Positions 17,320-26,325 of a stretch of 64,000 bases of DNA are shown here, one piece after another. The number at the start of each line of letters is the position of its first letter. Within the stretch, counting starts at the first letter, position 1. The notes below the pieces were generated by a model that was not told the origin of the DNA, did no database searches, and worked only from the letters and a program-made list of their open reading frames with translations. Made by a program: the position numbers and the translations under genes. The stretch is from Polaribacter haliotis (GTDB lineage Bacteria; Bacteroidota; Bacteroidia; Flavobacteriales; Flavobacteriaceae): assembly GCF_014784055.1 (NCBI RefSeq), contig NZ_CP061813.1:2738001-2802000 (forward strand), given 5' to 3'.

Positions 17320-17320
17320 A
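17292..17320 (+). terminator. Intrinsic terminator
   Basis: 9-bp GC-containing stem AACCCGAGT/ACTCGGGTT with a 5-nt loop and a run of seven T's. It marks the end of the efflux-side transcripts and the edge of the mobile-element remnant. Confidence 0.75.
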
Positions 17321-17333
17321 TCTTCGAGTATAA

Positions 17334-18021
17334 TTAATTTATGCAATTGTAATTCGTACCTTATTTAATAAAGTTATCAGACAGGGAATAGTTGATAGTA
17401 AATTTTACCCTTTAACTAAAGTAAAATTAGAATTAAATTTTCAAAAATAGAAAAGGTTAGTTTATATGCTAAAATATTTAAGCTTTCGATAATCTTACTG
17501 ATCAAGAATTGCACGCAAATAATTTACGGTTCTTCAATTTTTATTTGGCAGGAAAGCGAGAGGCAAATTTACTATAAATTAAATGAGATGATATTTATGA
17601 CGATAGGCTTCACTATCGAATGAATAAGGATGATAAACTTTTATTATTAAAACTACCAAATAAGGTTTTGCCAATAATAGAAGAATATAGAAAAGAGAAG
17701 TTAAAACAGCATGACTTTATATTTCCGGAGCTTAAAAAAGCCAATGTAAAAAGTGATAAAGATATATTAGCAAAAACAAAAACAGCTAATAAAAAGTTTA
17801 ATAAATATTTGGAAACGATAGCAGAAAAAGCAGAAATTAATAAAAAGCTAACTATGCAAATTGCAAGGCATACTTTTGGAAATATCTCTGGAGATAAAAT
17901 ACCTATTCAAATGTTACAGAAGTTATATAGGCATTTTTCGATTACAACAACAATAAATTATCAATCTAACTTTATGCATAAAGACAGAGATGATGCTTTA
18001 GATAAAGTAATAGATTTTTAA
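17334..18021 (+). pseudogene. Decayed tyrosine recombinase/integrase
   Basis: The last 133 codons (from 17620) are open and carry the C-terminal catalytic part: LTMQIARHTFGN (the R-H-x-x-[R/F] box), YRHFSITTTINYQ (second His and the nucleophilic Tyr). Upstream, related sequence continues in shifted frames with stops: VIRTLFNKVIRQGIVDSKFY and KVKLELNFQ then stop (about 17337-17449), EKVSLYAKIFKLS, then DNLTDQELHANNLRFFNFYL and AGKREANLL followed by TAA, then IK and TGA, then DDIYDDRLHYR leading into the open part. The order matches the SAM-like core-binding domain and start of the catalytic domain of Bacteroidota phage/transposon integrases. At least one frameshift and three stops make it non-functional. 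The first part of the gene is missing. Confidence 0.8.
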
Positions 18022-18043
18022 AAATTTATTTTATCTTTAGCCT

Positions 18044-18313
18044 ATGGAAGTTATTTGTTTACAAGACGAAGCTTTTTATTTATTGATTGAAGAAGTTGTT
18101 GATCGATTAAAAGAAAAGGAAAATATTATACAAGACAAATGGGTTCCACCAGATCGTGCAATGGAAATTTTGAATATAAAAAGTAAAACAACACTTCAAA
18201 AACTTCGTGATGAAGGAAGTATTACGTTTACACAACCACAAAAGAAAATCATTTTATATGATTATGATTCCATTATGAAATACCTTAATAATCATACTAA
18301 AAAATCATTTTAA
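18044..18313 (+). CDS. Excisionase-like helix-turn-helix protein
   Basis: 89 residues. The C-terminal half has the MerR/excisionase-type winged helix seen in mobile elements: VPPDRAMEILNIKSKTTLQK with LRDEGSITFTQPQKKIILYD and SIMKYLNNH. The N-terminal 30 residues are an amphipathic helix (FYLLIEEVVDRLKEKE) common in these proteins. It lies 22 bp after the integrase remnant and overlaps the next small gene at TAATG, so the pair were one unit of the original element. It would direct excision or control transfer genes; with the integrase dead it probably has no excision role now. Confidence 0.7.
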   Translation: MEVICLQDEAFYLLIEEVVDRLKEKENIIQDKWVPPDRAMEILNIKSKTTLQKLRDEGSITFTQPQKKIILYDYDSIMKYLNNHTKKSF

Positions 18314-18543
18314 TGGAAAACGAGAAATACATTAAAGGTTTTAATGATGTTTATCTTCTAAAACAATACAAGCCACAATTAATAGAAAATCTTCTAAACA
18401 TATCTTCATCCAGTGATTATATTCAAGGGTTAAAAGATGGTGGACTTACTTATTATCAGAAAAAAATAAAATCAAGAACTCAAGATTTAAATAAGATAAA
18501 ATATTTAAAAAATAAAGGACAAGAAAAAGGTTTAGAAAGATAA
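18313..18543 (+). CDS. Small conserved mobile-element protein, unknown function
   Basis: 76 residues, rich in Lys, with KGFNDVYLLKQYKPQLIENL followed by DYIQGLKDGGLTYYQKK. Short proteins of this pattern occur behind excisionase-like HTH genes in Bacteroidota mobile elements. No domain with known function is visible. The start codon overlaps the previous stop (TAATG). Mostly helical and soluble. Confidence 0.5.
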   Translation: MENEKYIKGFNDVYLLKQYKPQLIENLLNISSSSDYIQGLKDGGLTYYQKKIKSRTQDLNKIKYLKNKGQEKGLER

Positions 18544-18693
18544 TTAAATTACTAAATCCGATTATTTTAATTCTTATATTCTTTATGAATCGATTGATTT
18601 TAAAAAAAAAGCAGAAAACTCTTAAGTACAAAGTATAATTATGTCATTTTTTTTTGAATCATTTTAAATGGAAATACTATAGTTTTCAATGAA

Positions 18694-18734
18694 AAAAACA
18701 CAAATAATGATGATAATATAGTTTTTGTGTTTTT
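18694..18734 (+). terminator. Probable terminator after the mobile-element genes
   Basis: 11-bp AT-rich arms AAAAACACAAA (18694-18704) and complement (18724-18734) ending in five T's, with a 19-nt loop. It lies 150 bp after the small gene and 50 bp before the kinase gene. Confidence 0.45.
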
Positions 18735-18783
18735 ATAATGAAAGATTTGAATTTTAGTGTTTTAACATTTAAATTAGTAGTCT

Positions 18784-20739
18784 ATGAAAAAAATAGTTTT
18801 CTTCTTGCTTATAACCTCAAATTATTTATTTGGACAATATAATTATGACTTTCAAAACCATATTGATACCGTTGAAAATTTATTAAAAAATAACCAAGTA
18901 AAAAAAGCTAACAAATATTCTAAAAAACTAATTGAAACAGGAAAATTAAATAAAGACAGTTTATTAGTAGCACTTGGTTATAAGTTCAAAGGTAACATTC
19001 AACACCAAAATATTCAAATAGATTCATCAACCAATAGTTACAAAAAGGGAGTAAACTATTTAAATAATAAAAAAGAAAAATTATATGCGGATCTTTTGAC
19101 TAATATTGGTCGAAATTATGGAGGAGAAGGAATGATAGATAGTATGTTATATTATCATAAAATTGCGCTACCTATTTATAAAAAATTAAAAAATAAAAGA
19201 GGTCTATCAATATTACATTTTGGTCAAGTATATAGTTATATAAAAAAGTTTAATTTTTTTGAGGGAGAAAAATCCTTAAATCAACTATTAATTATAGCTG
19301 AAAAATATAAAGACCCCTTAACAGAAGCAAGGGCATATTATATGTTAGGTATGCTAAATGCCGTTCAAAAAAATTTTATTGAAAGTGTTAAATTATTTAA
19401 AAAAGCAGTTAAAATATTCGAAGAGGAAAACGATTTAATTTCCCTTATAAGTACCTATTCGGCAATAAGTTCTGTTCTTATATTAGATAAAAATTTTGAA
19501 GGTGCTAATAATTGGGTTCTTAAAGCATTAAAAATTTTAGAGGAAGAAAATATTCCTATTAGTGGAGCAATAATTGAATTGTACTCAAATTATATTAATA
19601 TTTTGATAAAATCTAATAAACTAGATAAAGCACAGGAGGTAATTGATTTAACTAAAAAATTTGACTACAAATATTTAAAGCCTTACAGAGGAGTTATTTG
19701 GATTAATGAATTGTCTCTACTTTTAAAAAAACAGCAATTTCAAGATTTCTCAATTTTAAGTAAAGAATATAATTCAAATGAGATTAATATAGAATTTAGA
19801 CCAGAATACAATAAAATTTTAGCGGAATATTATTTAAGAATTAAAGACTATAAATTAGCTTTTAAAAGCAAAGAAGAATACTGGAGGCTAAAAGACTCTA
19901 TATTAAATAATGAGATTAGAAATAAAGTTATTTATAATCAACAAAAATTTGAATCCACAATAAAAGAAAAAGAAAACCTACAACTGAAAGCAGATAATAT
20001 TGAACAAGAACTCCTCACTCAAAAAGCAAATACAAGAAACTGGTTATTATTACTAGGGTTAATAGCTGCAGGTATTGTATCTTTTGTTATTTGGAAACGT
20101 TATAAATCCGAAGCTAGAGCCAAAGCAACTATTTTAAATCAAAAAAATGTTATTGAGAATTTACAAAAAGAATTACACCACCGTGTAAAAAATAATCTTG
20201 CCATCATAGATACTTTTATTGAAGTAGCTAAAGAAGAGTTTGATAATAATAAATTTGATGTAAAATTAACAGAAATACAAAATAGAATTGTAAGTATTAA
20301 TGAAATTCATAAACAGTTGTATCAAAATAGTGATGTAACGAATCTAGATATTAAAAACTATATAGATGTACTTTCTAAAAATGTATCTCAATCATTTACC
20401 AACAAGAAAATTACTCTTCAAAATAATATTGAAAATATAAATCTAAATGCAGACACATCATTTCCAGTTGGCTTAATTATAAATGAATTTTTAACAAATT
20501 CCTATAAACACGCTTTTGAAAAAGAAGGGAATATAATTATTGAAATGAAAGATAAAGGGCAAGAGTATCTATTAACTCTTTCTGATAATGGAAAAGGTTT
20601 GCCTAAAGATTTCGATATTGAACAAATAGAAACTTTTGGGCTTCGTATTATGAAGCTTTTAACTAAACAGATAAATGGTGTGTATAGTTTAGAGAGTAAT
20701 AATGGACTTCAACTAACAATACAAATTCCTAAGGTATGA
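18784..20739 (+). CDS. TPR-sensor histidine kinase (HisKA_2 type)
   Basis: 651 residues. A signal peptide (KKIVFFLLITSNYLFGQ) is followed by a periplasmic TPR array (about 20-380; for example ARAYYMLGMLNAVQKNFIES), a short coiled coil, one TM helix at about 420-437 (WLLLLGLIAAGIVSFVIW), the HisKA_2 dimerisation domain with phospho-His466 in ELHHRVKNNLAII, and an HATPase domain (N box FLTNSYKHAF, G1 LSDNGKGLP, G2 TFGLRIMKLL). Such kinases usually phosphorylate a LytTR response regulator; that gene follows with a 4-bp ATGA overlap. The signal is unknown. It lies in the accessory stretch, so its targets may be local. Confidence 0.9.
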   Translation: MKKIVFFLLITSNYLFGQYNYDFQNHIDTVENLLKNNQVKKANKYSKKLIETGKLNKDSLLVALGYKFKGNIQHQNIQIDSSTNSYKKGVNYLNNKKEKLYADLLTNIGRNYGGEGMIDSMLYYHKIALPIYKKLKNKRGLSILHFGQVYSYIKKFNFFEGEKSLNQLLIIAEKYKDPLTEARAYYMLGMLNAVQKNFIESVKLFKKAVKIFEEENDLISLISTYSAISSVLILDKNFEGANNWVLKALKILEEENIPISGAIIELYSNYINILIKSNKLDKAQEVIDLTKKFDYKYLKPYRGVIWINELSLLLKKQQFQDFSILSKEYNSNEINIEFRPEYNKILAEYYLRIKDYKLAFKSKEEYWRLKDSILNNEIRNKVIYNQQKFESTIKEKENLQLKADNIEQELLTQKANTRNWLLLLGLIAAGIVSFVIWKRYKSEARAKATILNQKNVIENLQKELHHRVKNNLAIIDTFIEVAKEEFDNNKFDVKLTEIQNRIVSINEIHKQLYQNSDVTNLDIKNYIDVLSKNVSQSFTNKKITLQNNIENINLNADTSFPVGLIINEFLTNSYKHAFEKEGNIIIEMKDKGQEYLLTLSDNGKGLPKDFDIEQIETFGLRIMKLLTKQINGVYSLESNNGLQLTIQIPKV

Positions 20740-21536
20740 AAGCACATATTTTAATAGTAGAAGATCAGCCTGCATTATATGAACGGTTACGCAGAGCTTT
20801 AGTAAAACAACGTTTTACCGTAGATGAATATACTAAGAGTTATGACGAAGCCATACTACGTATAAAAAATAATACTCCAGATGTTGTATTACTTGATATA
20901 GATTTACAAGGAAAAAAAGACGGTCTTGATTTGGGCAAAATACTTCAAAAAGAATATAAAATTCCTTTTATTTATGTTACTGAATTTGATGACGATATGA
21001 CCTTTCAGAAGGGTCTAAATACCAATCACGAAAGTTATATAGTTAAAACAAAACCAAGGTTAAACATAGAAGATGTAACTCGTGCTATTCACACTGTATT
21101 ACATAAAAAACAAGAAAATGAATTGAGCATTCAAAAAGATGCTGTTATTGGTTTAGTTGGATATTTAGATGATGTAAAAGAATATGGAAAAAGTGGAGTA
21201 ACTCGTGTGCCAATAGCATATAAAGATATTGCTTTTTTTACTGTAAAACCATTCATTAATCAAGATGAGGCGGAAGAAAATTTGAGAGCAAATTATCTCT
21301 GGTTTCAAACGGTAAATAATGAATATTATTTCTTGAAATCTTCACTTAAAGAGATGGTAAAACACTTACCACTTCACTTCATTAGAATTAATGAAAGTTA
21401 TATTGTTAATCTATCTCCAGAAATTTTAGAAGGAAGAATTAATGGTTCAAGAATTTCAGTTATGGGTAGGGAGATAATTGTAAAAAATACTTATAAGAAC
21501 GAGTTTGAAAAAAGATTGAAATTAATGTATCACTAA
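20736..21536 (+). CDS. Response regulator with LytTR DNA-binding domain
   Basis: 266 residues. The receiver domain (1-120) has acidic E9/D10, phospho-acceptor D54 in VVLLDIDLQG, the T/Y switch region in IYVTEFDDD and Lys in IVKTKPR. A linker of about 40 residues leads to the LytTR domain at about 165-264 (NYLWFQTVNNEYYFLKSSLK, FIRINESYIVNL, RISVMGREIIVKNTYKNEF). It overlaps the kinase gene by 4 bp. LytTR proteins bind pairs of short direct repeats about one or two helical turns apart; I found no convincing pair next to its own genes. Confidence 0.9.
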   Translation: MKAHILIVEDQPALYERLRRALVKQRFTVDEYTKSYDEAILRIKNNTPDVVLLDIDLQGKKDGLDLGKILQKEYKIPFIYVTEFDDDMTFQKGLNTNHESYIVKTKPRLNIEDVTRAIHTVLHKKQENELSIQKDAVIGLVGYLDDVKEYGKSGVTRVPIAYKDIAFFTVKPFINQDEAEENLRANYLWFQTVNNEYYFLKSSLKEMVKHLPLHFIRINESYIVNLSPEILEGRINGSRISVMGREIIVKNTYKNEFEKRLKLMYH

Positions 21537-21650
21537 TAACTATTCAATTTTCATTAACATTTAGTTGTTTACCATTTTTATTTCCTTCTTAAATTACTAT
21601 TCAATATTATTACCTTATAAAAGGTATATACTAGTGAGTATTTTTGTTGA

Positions 21651-21881
21651 TCAATCAGTAAATTTTAGAAGTAAATACAATTCAATATCTAAAGCTTTAG
21701 ATATTTTATATAGAGTCTTAATTGTAGGTGATGTATGGCTTGCCTCCAACCTTTGTATTTGTCGTTCATCAATATTAGATGCAACTGCTAAATCAAGTTG
21801 TGTCATATTTCTTTCTAACCGTAATTTTTTAATAAGATTACCTATTTTTTTAATAAACTCTTTTAATTCAGCTTCTTCCAT
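21651..21881 (-). CDS. XRE-family HTH regulator
   Basis: 76 residues with one Cro/CI-type helix-turn-helix: IGNLIKKLRLERNMTQLDLA, then VASNIDERQIQRLEASHTSP and TIKTLYKISKALDIELYLLL. The protein is little more than the HTH. It is divergent from the LRR gene with 81 bp between the starts, so it may control it or be a leftover of the mobile element. Convergent with the response regulator gene. Confidence 0.8.
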   Translation of the reverse strand: MEEAELKEFIKKIGNLIKKLRLERNMTQLDLAVASNIDERQIQRLEASHTSPTIKTLYKISKALDIELYLLLKFTD

Positions 21882-21962
21882 TTATGCTACTCTTTGTGTT
21901 GAGTATAAATTCAAAATACTTTTATATTTGAAAAAAACACTAATACTTAAATAATTTGGCAA

Positions 21963-24900
21963 ATGAAAAATACACATCTAACCCTTATCCTGTTTTATAT
22001 CATATTTGTATATGTTAATAAGACAAATGCACAAGCACCATCTAATGACCTTGTCGAAAATGCAATAGAAATAACCTCTTTTCCGTTTTCAGATGAGGAT
22101 GTATCTATTTATTTGGGAGAAGATGAGGTAATAAAAAATAGTTGTGACATAAGTTTAAATAAAAATGTGTTTTATAAATTTAAAGCAGTTGAAAATGCAT
22201 TAATTACTACAAAAATGACAGTTGATTTTTATAATGCAAACTATCTTACAAATCCAAACATTTGGGGCGAATATGTAAATGGAATTTATAAATTACAATA
22301 TCCAACAAGAATACTTATATATGAATCTCAATCTTTATCTATAAATAATGAAAATGACTTAAAACTTATATCTACATGTGATAATTTACTTGAAACAAAT
22401 TTTGAAGTAGAAAAAAATAAATATTATTATATTTCTTTTTATAACAGGTTAGAAGATTATTATGGTGAGCCATTAAAAACAAATTTAACATTTAAAAGTG
22501 AAGAGTCAATATATCAATTAGAAAAAGCTGCTCTTATCGATTTTTACAACAATACAAATGGAGATGCCTGGGGCGATAAAACCAATTGGTTATCTTCTAA
22601 GCCTTTAAAAACTTGGAAAGGTGTACAAACTGCTGTTATTGATAATAAAGAATATGTTGCTGCTTTAATATTAGATGACAATAATTTATCAAGTAGCAGA
22701 TTACCAAATACATTTGTAAATCTCAAAAAGCTTAAACAAATAAATTTAAGTGGTAATAATTTAGAAAATGAATTTATTTCTACAATTCCTAAATTATCAG
22801 AGTTGGTATTTTTAGATTTAAGCAGTAATAATTTATCTGGACAGATCCCTAACTCTTTAAAAGAGCTGAATAATTTAATGTATTTGGATTTATCTTTTAA
22901 TAAACTTACTGGAAATATTCCAATATATTTTTCTGACTTTCAAAAGTATTTTGATTTATATCTTAATAATAATAATTTATCTGGTATTATTCCAAATCTA
23001 AATCATTTTGATATTTATAATATTAAATATAATTTATTTGATATATGTGATTTAGAAAGTTATTACACTCAATATGAAAATATAATTAATCCAAAAAGTT
23101 TTTCATTTTATCCTCAAGAAAAAGTAATAGAAACCCCTATAATTAATGTAAATGACGATTTAATTGTTTCGCAAGGTGACTCAAGAGTGTTATCGTTATC
23201 AAATTTAAAATGCGGAGAAGCTACATATCAATGGTATAAAAATTTTTTTAAATTAAATGGCTCTACATTTAAAGAATTAAATTTAGAGAACATAACACAT
23301 GAAGATTATGGAGAATATTTTTGTGTTGTTAATTATGACTTTAACTTGCCTACTGAGGCTAGTAATATAACGTTTATAACAGAAGAGGTTAGCATAGGAG
23401 ATGGTAAAAACCCTAATGAATCTGATGATTATAGTACTTTAGTTTCTTTTTACAATAGTTTGGAAGGTGACAAATGGGAAAGAAACACCAATTGGCTAAC
23501 TTCTAAGCCTCTATACACTTGGTATGGTATTACAGTAAATACTGATCAGAGAGTTGTTAAAATTGAGCTACCAGAAAATAGAAAAAACAAAAAACTTCCA
23601 TTTGGTGGTGTTGAAGAATTAATGTATCAAAATATACCCGTCAATGTTGGAGATTTAGAAAAACTAGAAGTTTTAAACCTTTATAACAATAGGCTAAAAG
23701 GTAGTATTCCAAAAGAAATTAAAAATTTACAAAACTTAAAAGAATTAGTTCTTTATCAAAATAAGTTAAGTGGTGAAATTCCAAAAGAACTAAGTGAATT
23801 GACTTCGCTTAAAATTATCGATTTAGAGTATAATGAATTAACTGGAGAAATCCCAAAAAAACTTGAGAACTTAACAAGGTTAAAAGAACTATGGTTAGAT
23901 CACAATAAACTAACGGGTACAATTCCTATAGAATTAGGAAAGTTAAGTAACCTTGAAGAGTTGTGGTTAGGAAACAGTGAGCTTTCTGGGACTATCCCAA
24001 AGGAATTAGGAAATTTAAGATTCTTAAAAAGTTTATACATTTCAGAAACTAATGTTTCAGGTTCCATTCCTAAAGAAATTGGTAATATGGTGTCTTTAGA
24101 AAATTTATATTTATTTGATAATAAACTAACAGGAGAAATACCATTAGAAATTGAAAATTTAAAGTACTTAAGCGAATTGTTTTTATCTAAAAATCAATTA
24201 ATTGGTAGTATTCCAAAAGAAATAAGTAAAATAACAGGGCTCAATAAATTATATTTATCTAATAATAATTTAAAAGGTAATATACCAAAAGAATTAGAAA
24301 ACCTTTCATTACTTTCAGAGTTTGTAGCAAGTAGTAATAATTTTACAGGAAACTTGCCTTTTAATTTTTCAAAATTCTCAAATCTGCAAGTTTTACAACT
24401 CCATGATAATAAATTAAGTGGCAACTTACCTGAAGAAATTGTAACTCTTCCAGTAATTAAAAAATTAGCTTTAAGTTATAATGAATTTTCAGGAGAAATA
24501 CCTTCTAGTTATGTTAATTTTAATAGTATAGAGGAAATATATTTAAATAATAATAATCTAACAGGGGAAATACCAAGTGATTTAAATAAGCTAGCAACCT
24601 TAGAAATATTATCACTAAGTAACAATAACTTATTAGGTAATATACCTGAAGAATTGGCTTACAACCCTAATCTTAAAAAAATATATTTAAATAATAATAA
24701 TTTAACTGGTACTATACCAACATTATTTGAAGATTATAGATTAGAAGGAGGAAGGGAGATTATTTTGAGTAACAATAAACTCTCAGGCTTTATACCTAAA
24801 GTCAATTTATATTCTTCTGATAGTTTTTCAAATGTCATAGGCTCACGTTATTCAGGACCATTAGTAGTAGATAATAACCTTTTGTTATTTGGGGATTTAG

Positions 24901-25466
24901 AAGAAAACTTTATATCGAATTTTGGTTTTTTTAATCGTCAATTAAATAGGTACTCCCCACAGTCTAAAATCTCTGAAGATGAAACTAAACACCTCTCAAT
25001 TGGTTCTTCTCTTAACATAGATGCCACAACTACAGGTACATCAAATAATTATCAATGGTACAAAGATGGTGTAATTTTAAATGGAGAAACCAACGCACTG
25101 CTAAATATAAACAATCTTCAAAGTTCTCATTTTGGAGATTATCAATGTAATATCACTAATACTATTGTAACAGATTTAATTCTACAAACAGGAACTTATT
25201 CAATCATCAATGATGCTACAGCTTCAGTAAATGATGATAGCCTAAAAAATGTTACTCTCTATCCAAATCCAACTAAAGATTTATTAACCATCCAAACAGA
25301 AGAAAACATTTCAAAGGTTATTATCTATAATCTTTTAGGTAAAAAATTATCTACTCATAAAAACACAAAAAAAATAGATATTAGAGACCTTGCTAAGGGT
25401 GTATATTTTGCTCATATTTTCTCTAATAACGATAAAAAAGCGGTAACAAAGATTATAAAAGAGTAA
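21963..25466 (+). CDS. Giant secreted leucine-rich-repeat protein with T9SS sorting domain
   Basis: 1167 residues. Domains in order: signal peptide (1-23); an N-terminal beta-rich domain to about 175; LRR cap 1 (AALIDFYNNTNGDAW ... TNWLSSKPLKTWKGV) with a short LRR block to about 360; an Ig-like domain (about 395-475, ATYQWYKNFF, DYGEYFCVV); LRR cap 2 (LVSFYNSLEGDKW ... TNWLTSKPLYTWYGI) with about 16 LRRs to about 960; a second Ig-like domain (NYQWYKDGVILNGETNALLN, FGDYQCNIT); and a type A T9SS sorting domain (VTLYPNPTKDLLTIQTEENI ... LAKGVYFAHIF). Repeats follow LxxLxLxxNxLxGxIPxxL, the plant-receptor type. It would be exported and anchored at the cell surface, perhaps for adhesion. It lies in the accessory stretch next to an integrase remnant. 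Confidence 0.9.
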   Translation: MKNTHLTLILFYIIFVYVNKTNAQAPSNDLVENAIEITSFPFSDEDVSIYLGEDEVIKNSCDISLNKNVFYKFKAVENALITTKMTVDFYNANYLTNPNIWGEYVNGIYKLQYPTRILIYESQSLSINNENDLKLISTCDNLLETNFEVEKNKYYYISFYNRLEDYYGEPLKTNLTFKSEESIYQLEKAALIDFYNNTNGDAWGDKTNWLSSKPLKTWKGVQTAVIDNKEYVAALILDDNNLSSSRLPNTFVNLKKLKQINLSGNNLENEFISTIPKLSELVFLDLSSNNLSGQIPNSLKELNNLMYLDLSFNKLTGNIPIYFSDFQKYFDLYLNNNNLSGIIPNLNHFDIYNIKYNLFDICDLESYYTQYENIINPKSFSFYPQEKVIETPIINVNDDLIVSQGDSRVLSLSNLKCGEATYQWYKNFFKLNGSTFKELNLENITHEDYGEYFCVVNYDFNLPTEASNITFITEEVSIGDGKNPNESDDYSTLVSFYNSLEGDKWERNTNWLTSKPLYTWYGITVNTDQRVVKIELPENRKNKKLPFGGVEELMYQNIPVNVGDLEKLEVLNLYNNRLKGSIPKEIKNLQNLKELVLYQNKLSGEIPKELSELTSLKIIDLEYNELTGEIPKKLENLTRLKELWLDHNKLTGTIPIELGKLSNLEELWLGNSELSGTIPKELGNLRFLKSLYISETNVSGSIPKEIGNMVSLENLYLFDNKLTGEIPLEIENLKYLSELFLSKNQLIGSIPKEISKITGLNKLYLSNNNLKGNIPKELENLSLLSEFVASSNNFTGNLPFNFSKFSNLQVLQLHDNKLSGNLPEEIVTLPVIKKLALSYNEFSGEIPSSYVNFNSIEEIYLNNNNLTGEIPSDLNKLATLEILSLSNNNLLGNIPEELAYNPNLKKIYLNNNNLTGTIPTLFEDYRLEGGREIILSNNKLSGFIPKVNLYSSDSFSNVIGSRYSGPLVVDNNLLLFGDLEENFISNFGFFNRQLNRYSPQSKISEDETKHLSIGSSLNIDATTTGTSNNYQWYKDGVILNGETNALLNINNLQSSHFGDYQCNITNTIVTDLILQTGTYSIINDATASVNDDSLKNVTLYPNPTKDLLTIQTEENISKVIIYNLLGKKLSTHKNTKKIDIRDLAKGVYFAHIFSNNDKKAVTKIIKE

Positions 25467-25527
25467 TAAAATAATTGGCTTTAAACTAACGCTCTATCAA
25501 GCCAGGAGCAATAAAACTTAATTAAAA

Positions 25528-25887
25528 ATGAAAAAACCACTTTTAACTTTAGCATTATTTTTATGCTGTCAAATTTTTTACTCACAAGTATATGTTGAGG
25601 ATAAAAATATTAATGATTTAAAAGATGTAAAGTACATTGAATTAGTAGGTGTTAATACTTCATTGTTTGGTGTGAAAATGAAAGTCTTTGTAGATTATGG
25701 AGCAGAAGTAAAATTTCTCAAAAATCAAAAAATAAAGGACGCAGAAGGGAACGTGAAAAAGTTTAATACGATGATTGCAGCATTAAATTTCATGTACAAT
25801 AACGGTTGGGAATTTGTCAATTATAATTTAACTTTTATGGGCAAAAAAGCGACATATATTTATCTTCTTAAAAAGGCTGAAAAATGA
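25528..25887 (+). CDS. Small exported protein, unknown function
   Basis: 119 residues with a signal peptide (LLTLALFLCCQIFYSQ). The mature part is an alpha/beta protein with VKYIELVGVNTSLFGVKMKV and a C-terminal FNTMIAALNFMYNNGWEFVN, KATYIYLLKK. The pattern with a helix followed by NNGWEFV occurs in small exported proteins of Bacteroidota that I cannot assign. It overlaps the following lipoprotein gene by 4 bp (ATGA). Confidence 0.65.
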   Translation: MKKPLLTLALFLCCQIFYSQVYVEDKNINDLKDVKYIELVGVNTSLFGVKMKVFVDYGAEVKFLKNQKIKDAEGNVKKFNTMIAALNFMYNNGWEFVNYNLTFMGKKATYIYLLKKAEK

Positions 25888-26204
25888 AAAAAATAATATT
25901 ATTATTTACAGTAATCTTAATTAGTTCTTGTTCAAGTTCTGATGAATCAGAAAATCCTTTTGACGGGGAATTAGTAGCAACAGTTTGGTTAGGAACGGAA
26001 GATGATGAAGGAGAAAGCTATACGTTTATATCAAACCTAGATTTTAAGTATGTTGGAGAGGGAACTATTGAGTCTGGAACATACACATTTAATGATTCTA
26101 GCGGTATATTTTCTTTTTCTTCTTCTGGAGACATTTCGTTTACAATCCAAGGAACAAAAATGACTGTAGAAGATGGTGGTTCTAGCGTATTCTTAAAGAT
26201 TTAA
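25884..26204 (+). CDS. Small lipoprotein, lipocalin-like beta protein
   Basis: 106 residues. The lipobox ISSC precedes Cys16, followed by SSSDESENP, an acidic Ser-rich stretch of the kind that sends lipoproteins to the surface in Flavobacteria. The mature part is beta-rich (VATVWLGTEDDEGESYTFI, GTIESGTYTFND) and resembles the short lipocalin-like or META-like domains in Bacteroidota lipoproteins. Overlaps the previous gene by 4 bp. Function unknown. Confidence 0.65.
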   Translation: MKKIILLFTVILISSCSSSDESENPFDGELVATVWLGTEDDEGESYTFISNLDFKYVGEGTIESGTYTFNDSSGIFSFSSSGDISFTIQGTKMTVEDGGSSVFLKI

Positions 26205-26291
26205 AGACTTTTTTTATTTAGTAGATTTAATAAAAAGTTATTTTTGAAAAATAAAAAAGTAAATGCTTTTAAAATTATTAACGAAATGTAA

Positions 26292-26325
26292 AAAAAACCT
26301 TAACAATTAGATGTTAAGGTTTTTT
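26292..26325. terminator. Bidirectional terminator between lipoprotein gene and tRNA-Leu
   Basis: Symmetric hairpin AAAAAACCTTAACA (26292-26305) and its complement (26312-26325) with a 6-nt loop; runs of A on the left and T on the right serve both directions. It directly follows the tRNA 3' end on the minus strand. Confidence 0.8.

Noticed and set aside
17100..17400. Second copy of the tRNA-Leu 3' end as an attachment site
   Set aside because: I searched by eye for the T-arm/acceptor sequence of the tRNA at 26328 and found no match, so no att site is claimed.
21565..21954. 129-residue forward frame
   Set aside because: Antisense to the XRE gene, whose HTH signature is clear.
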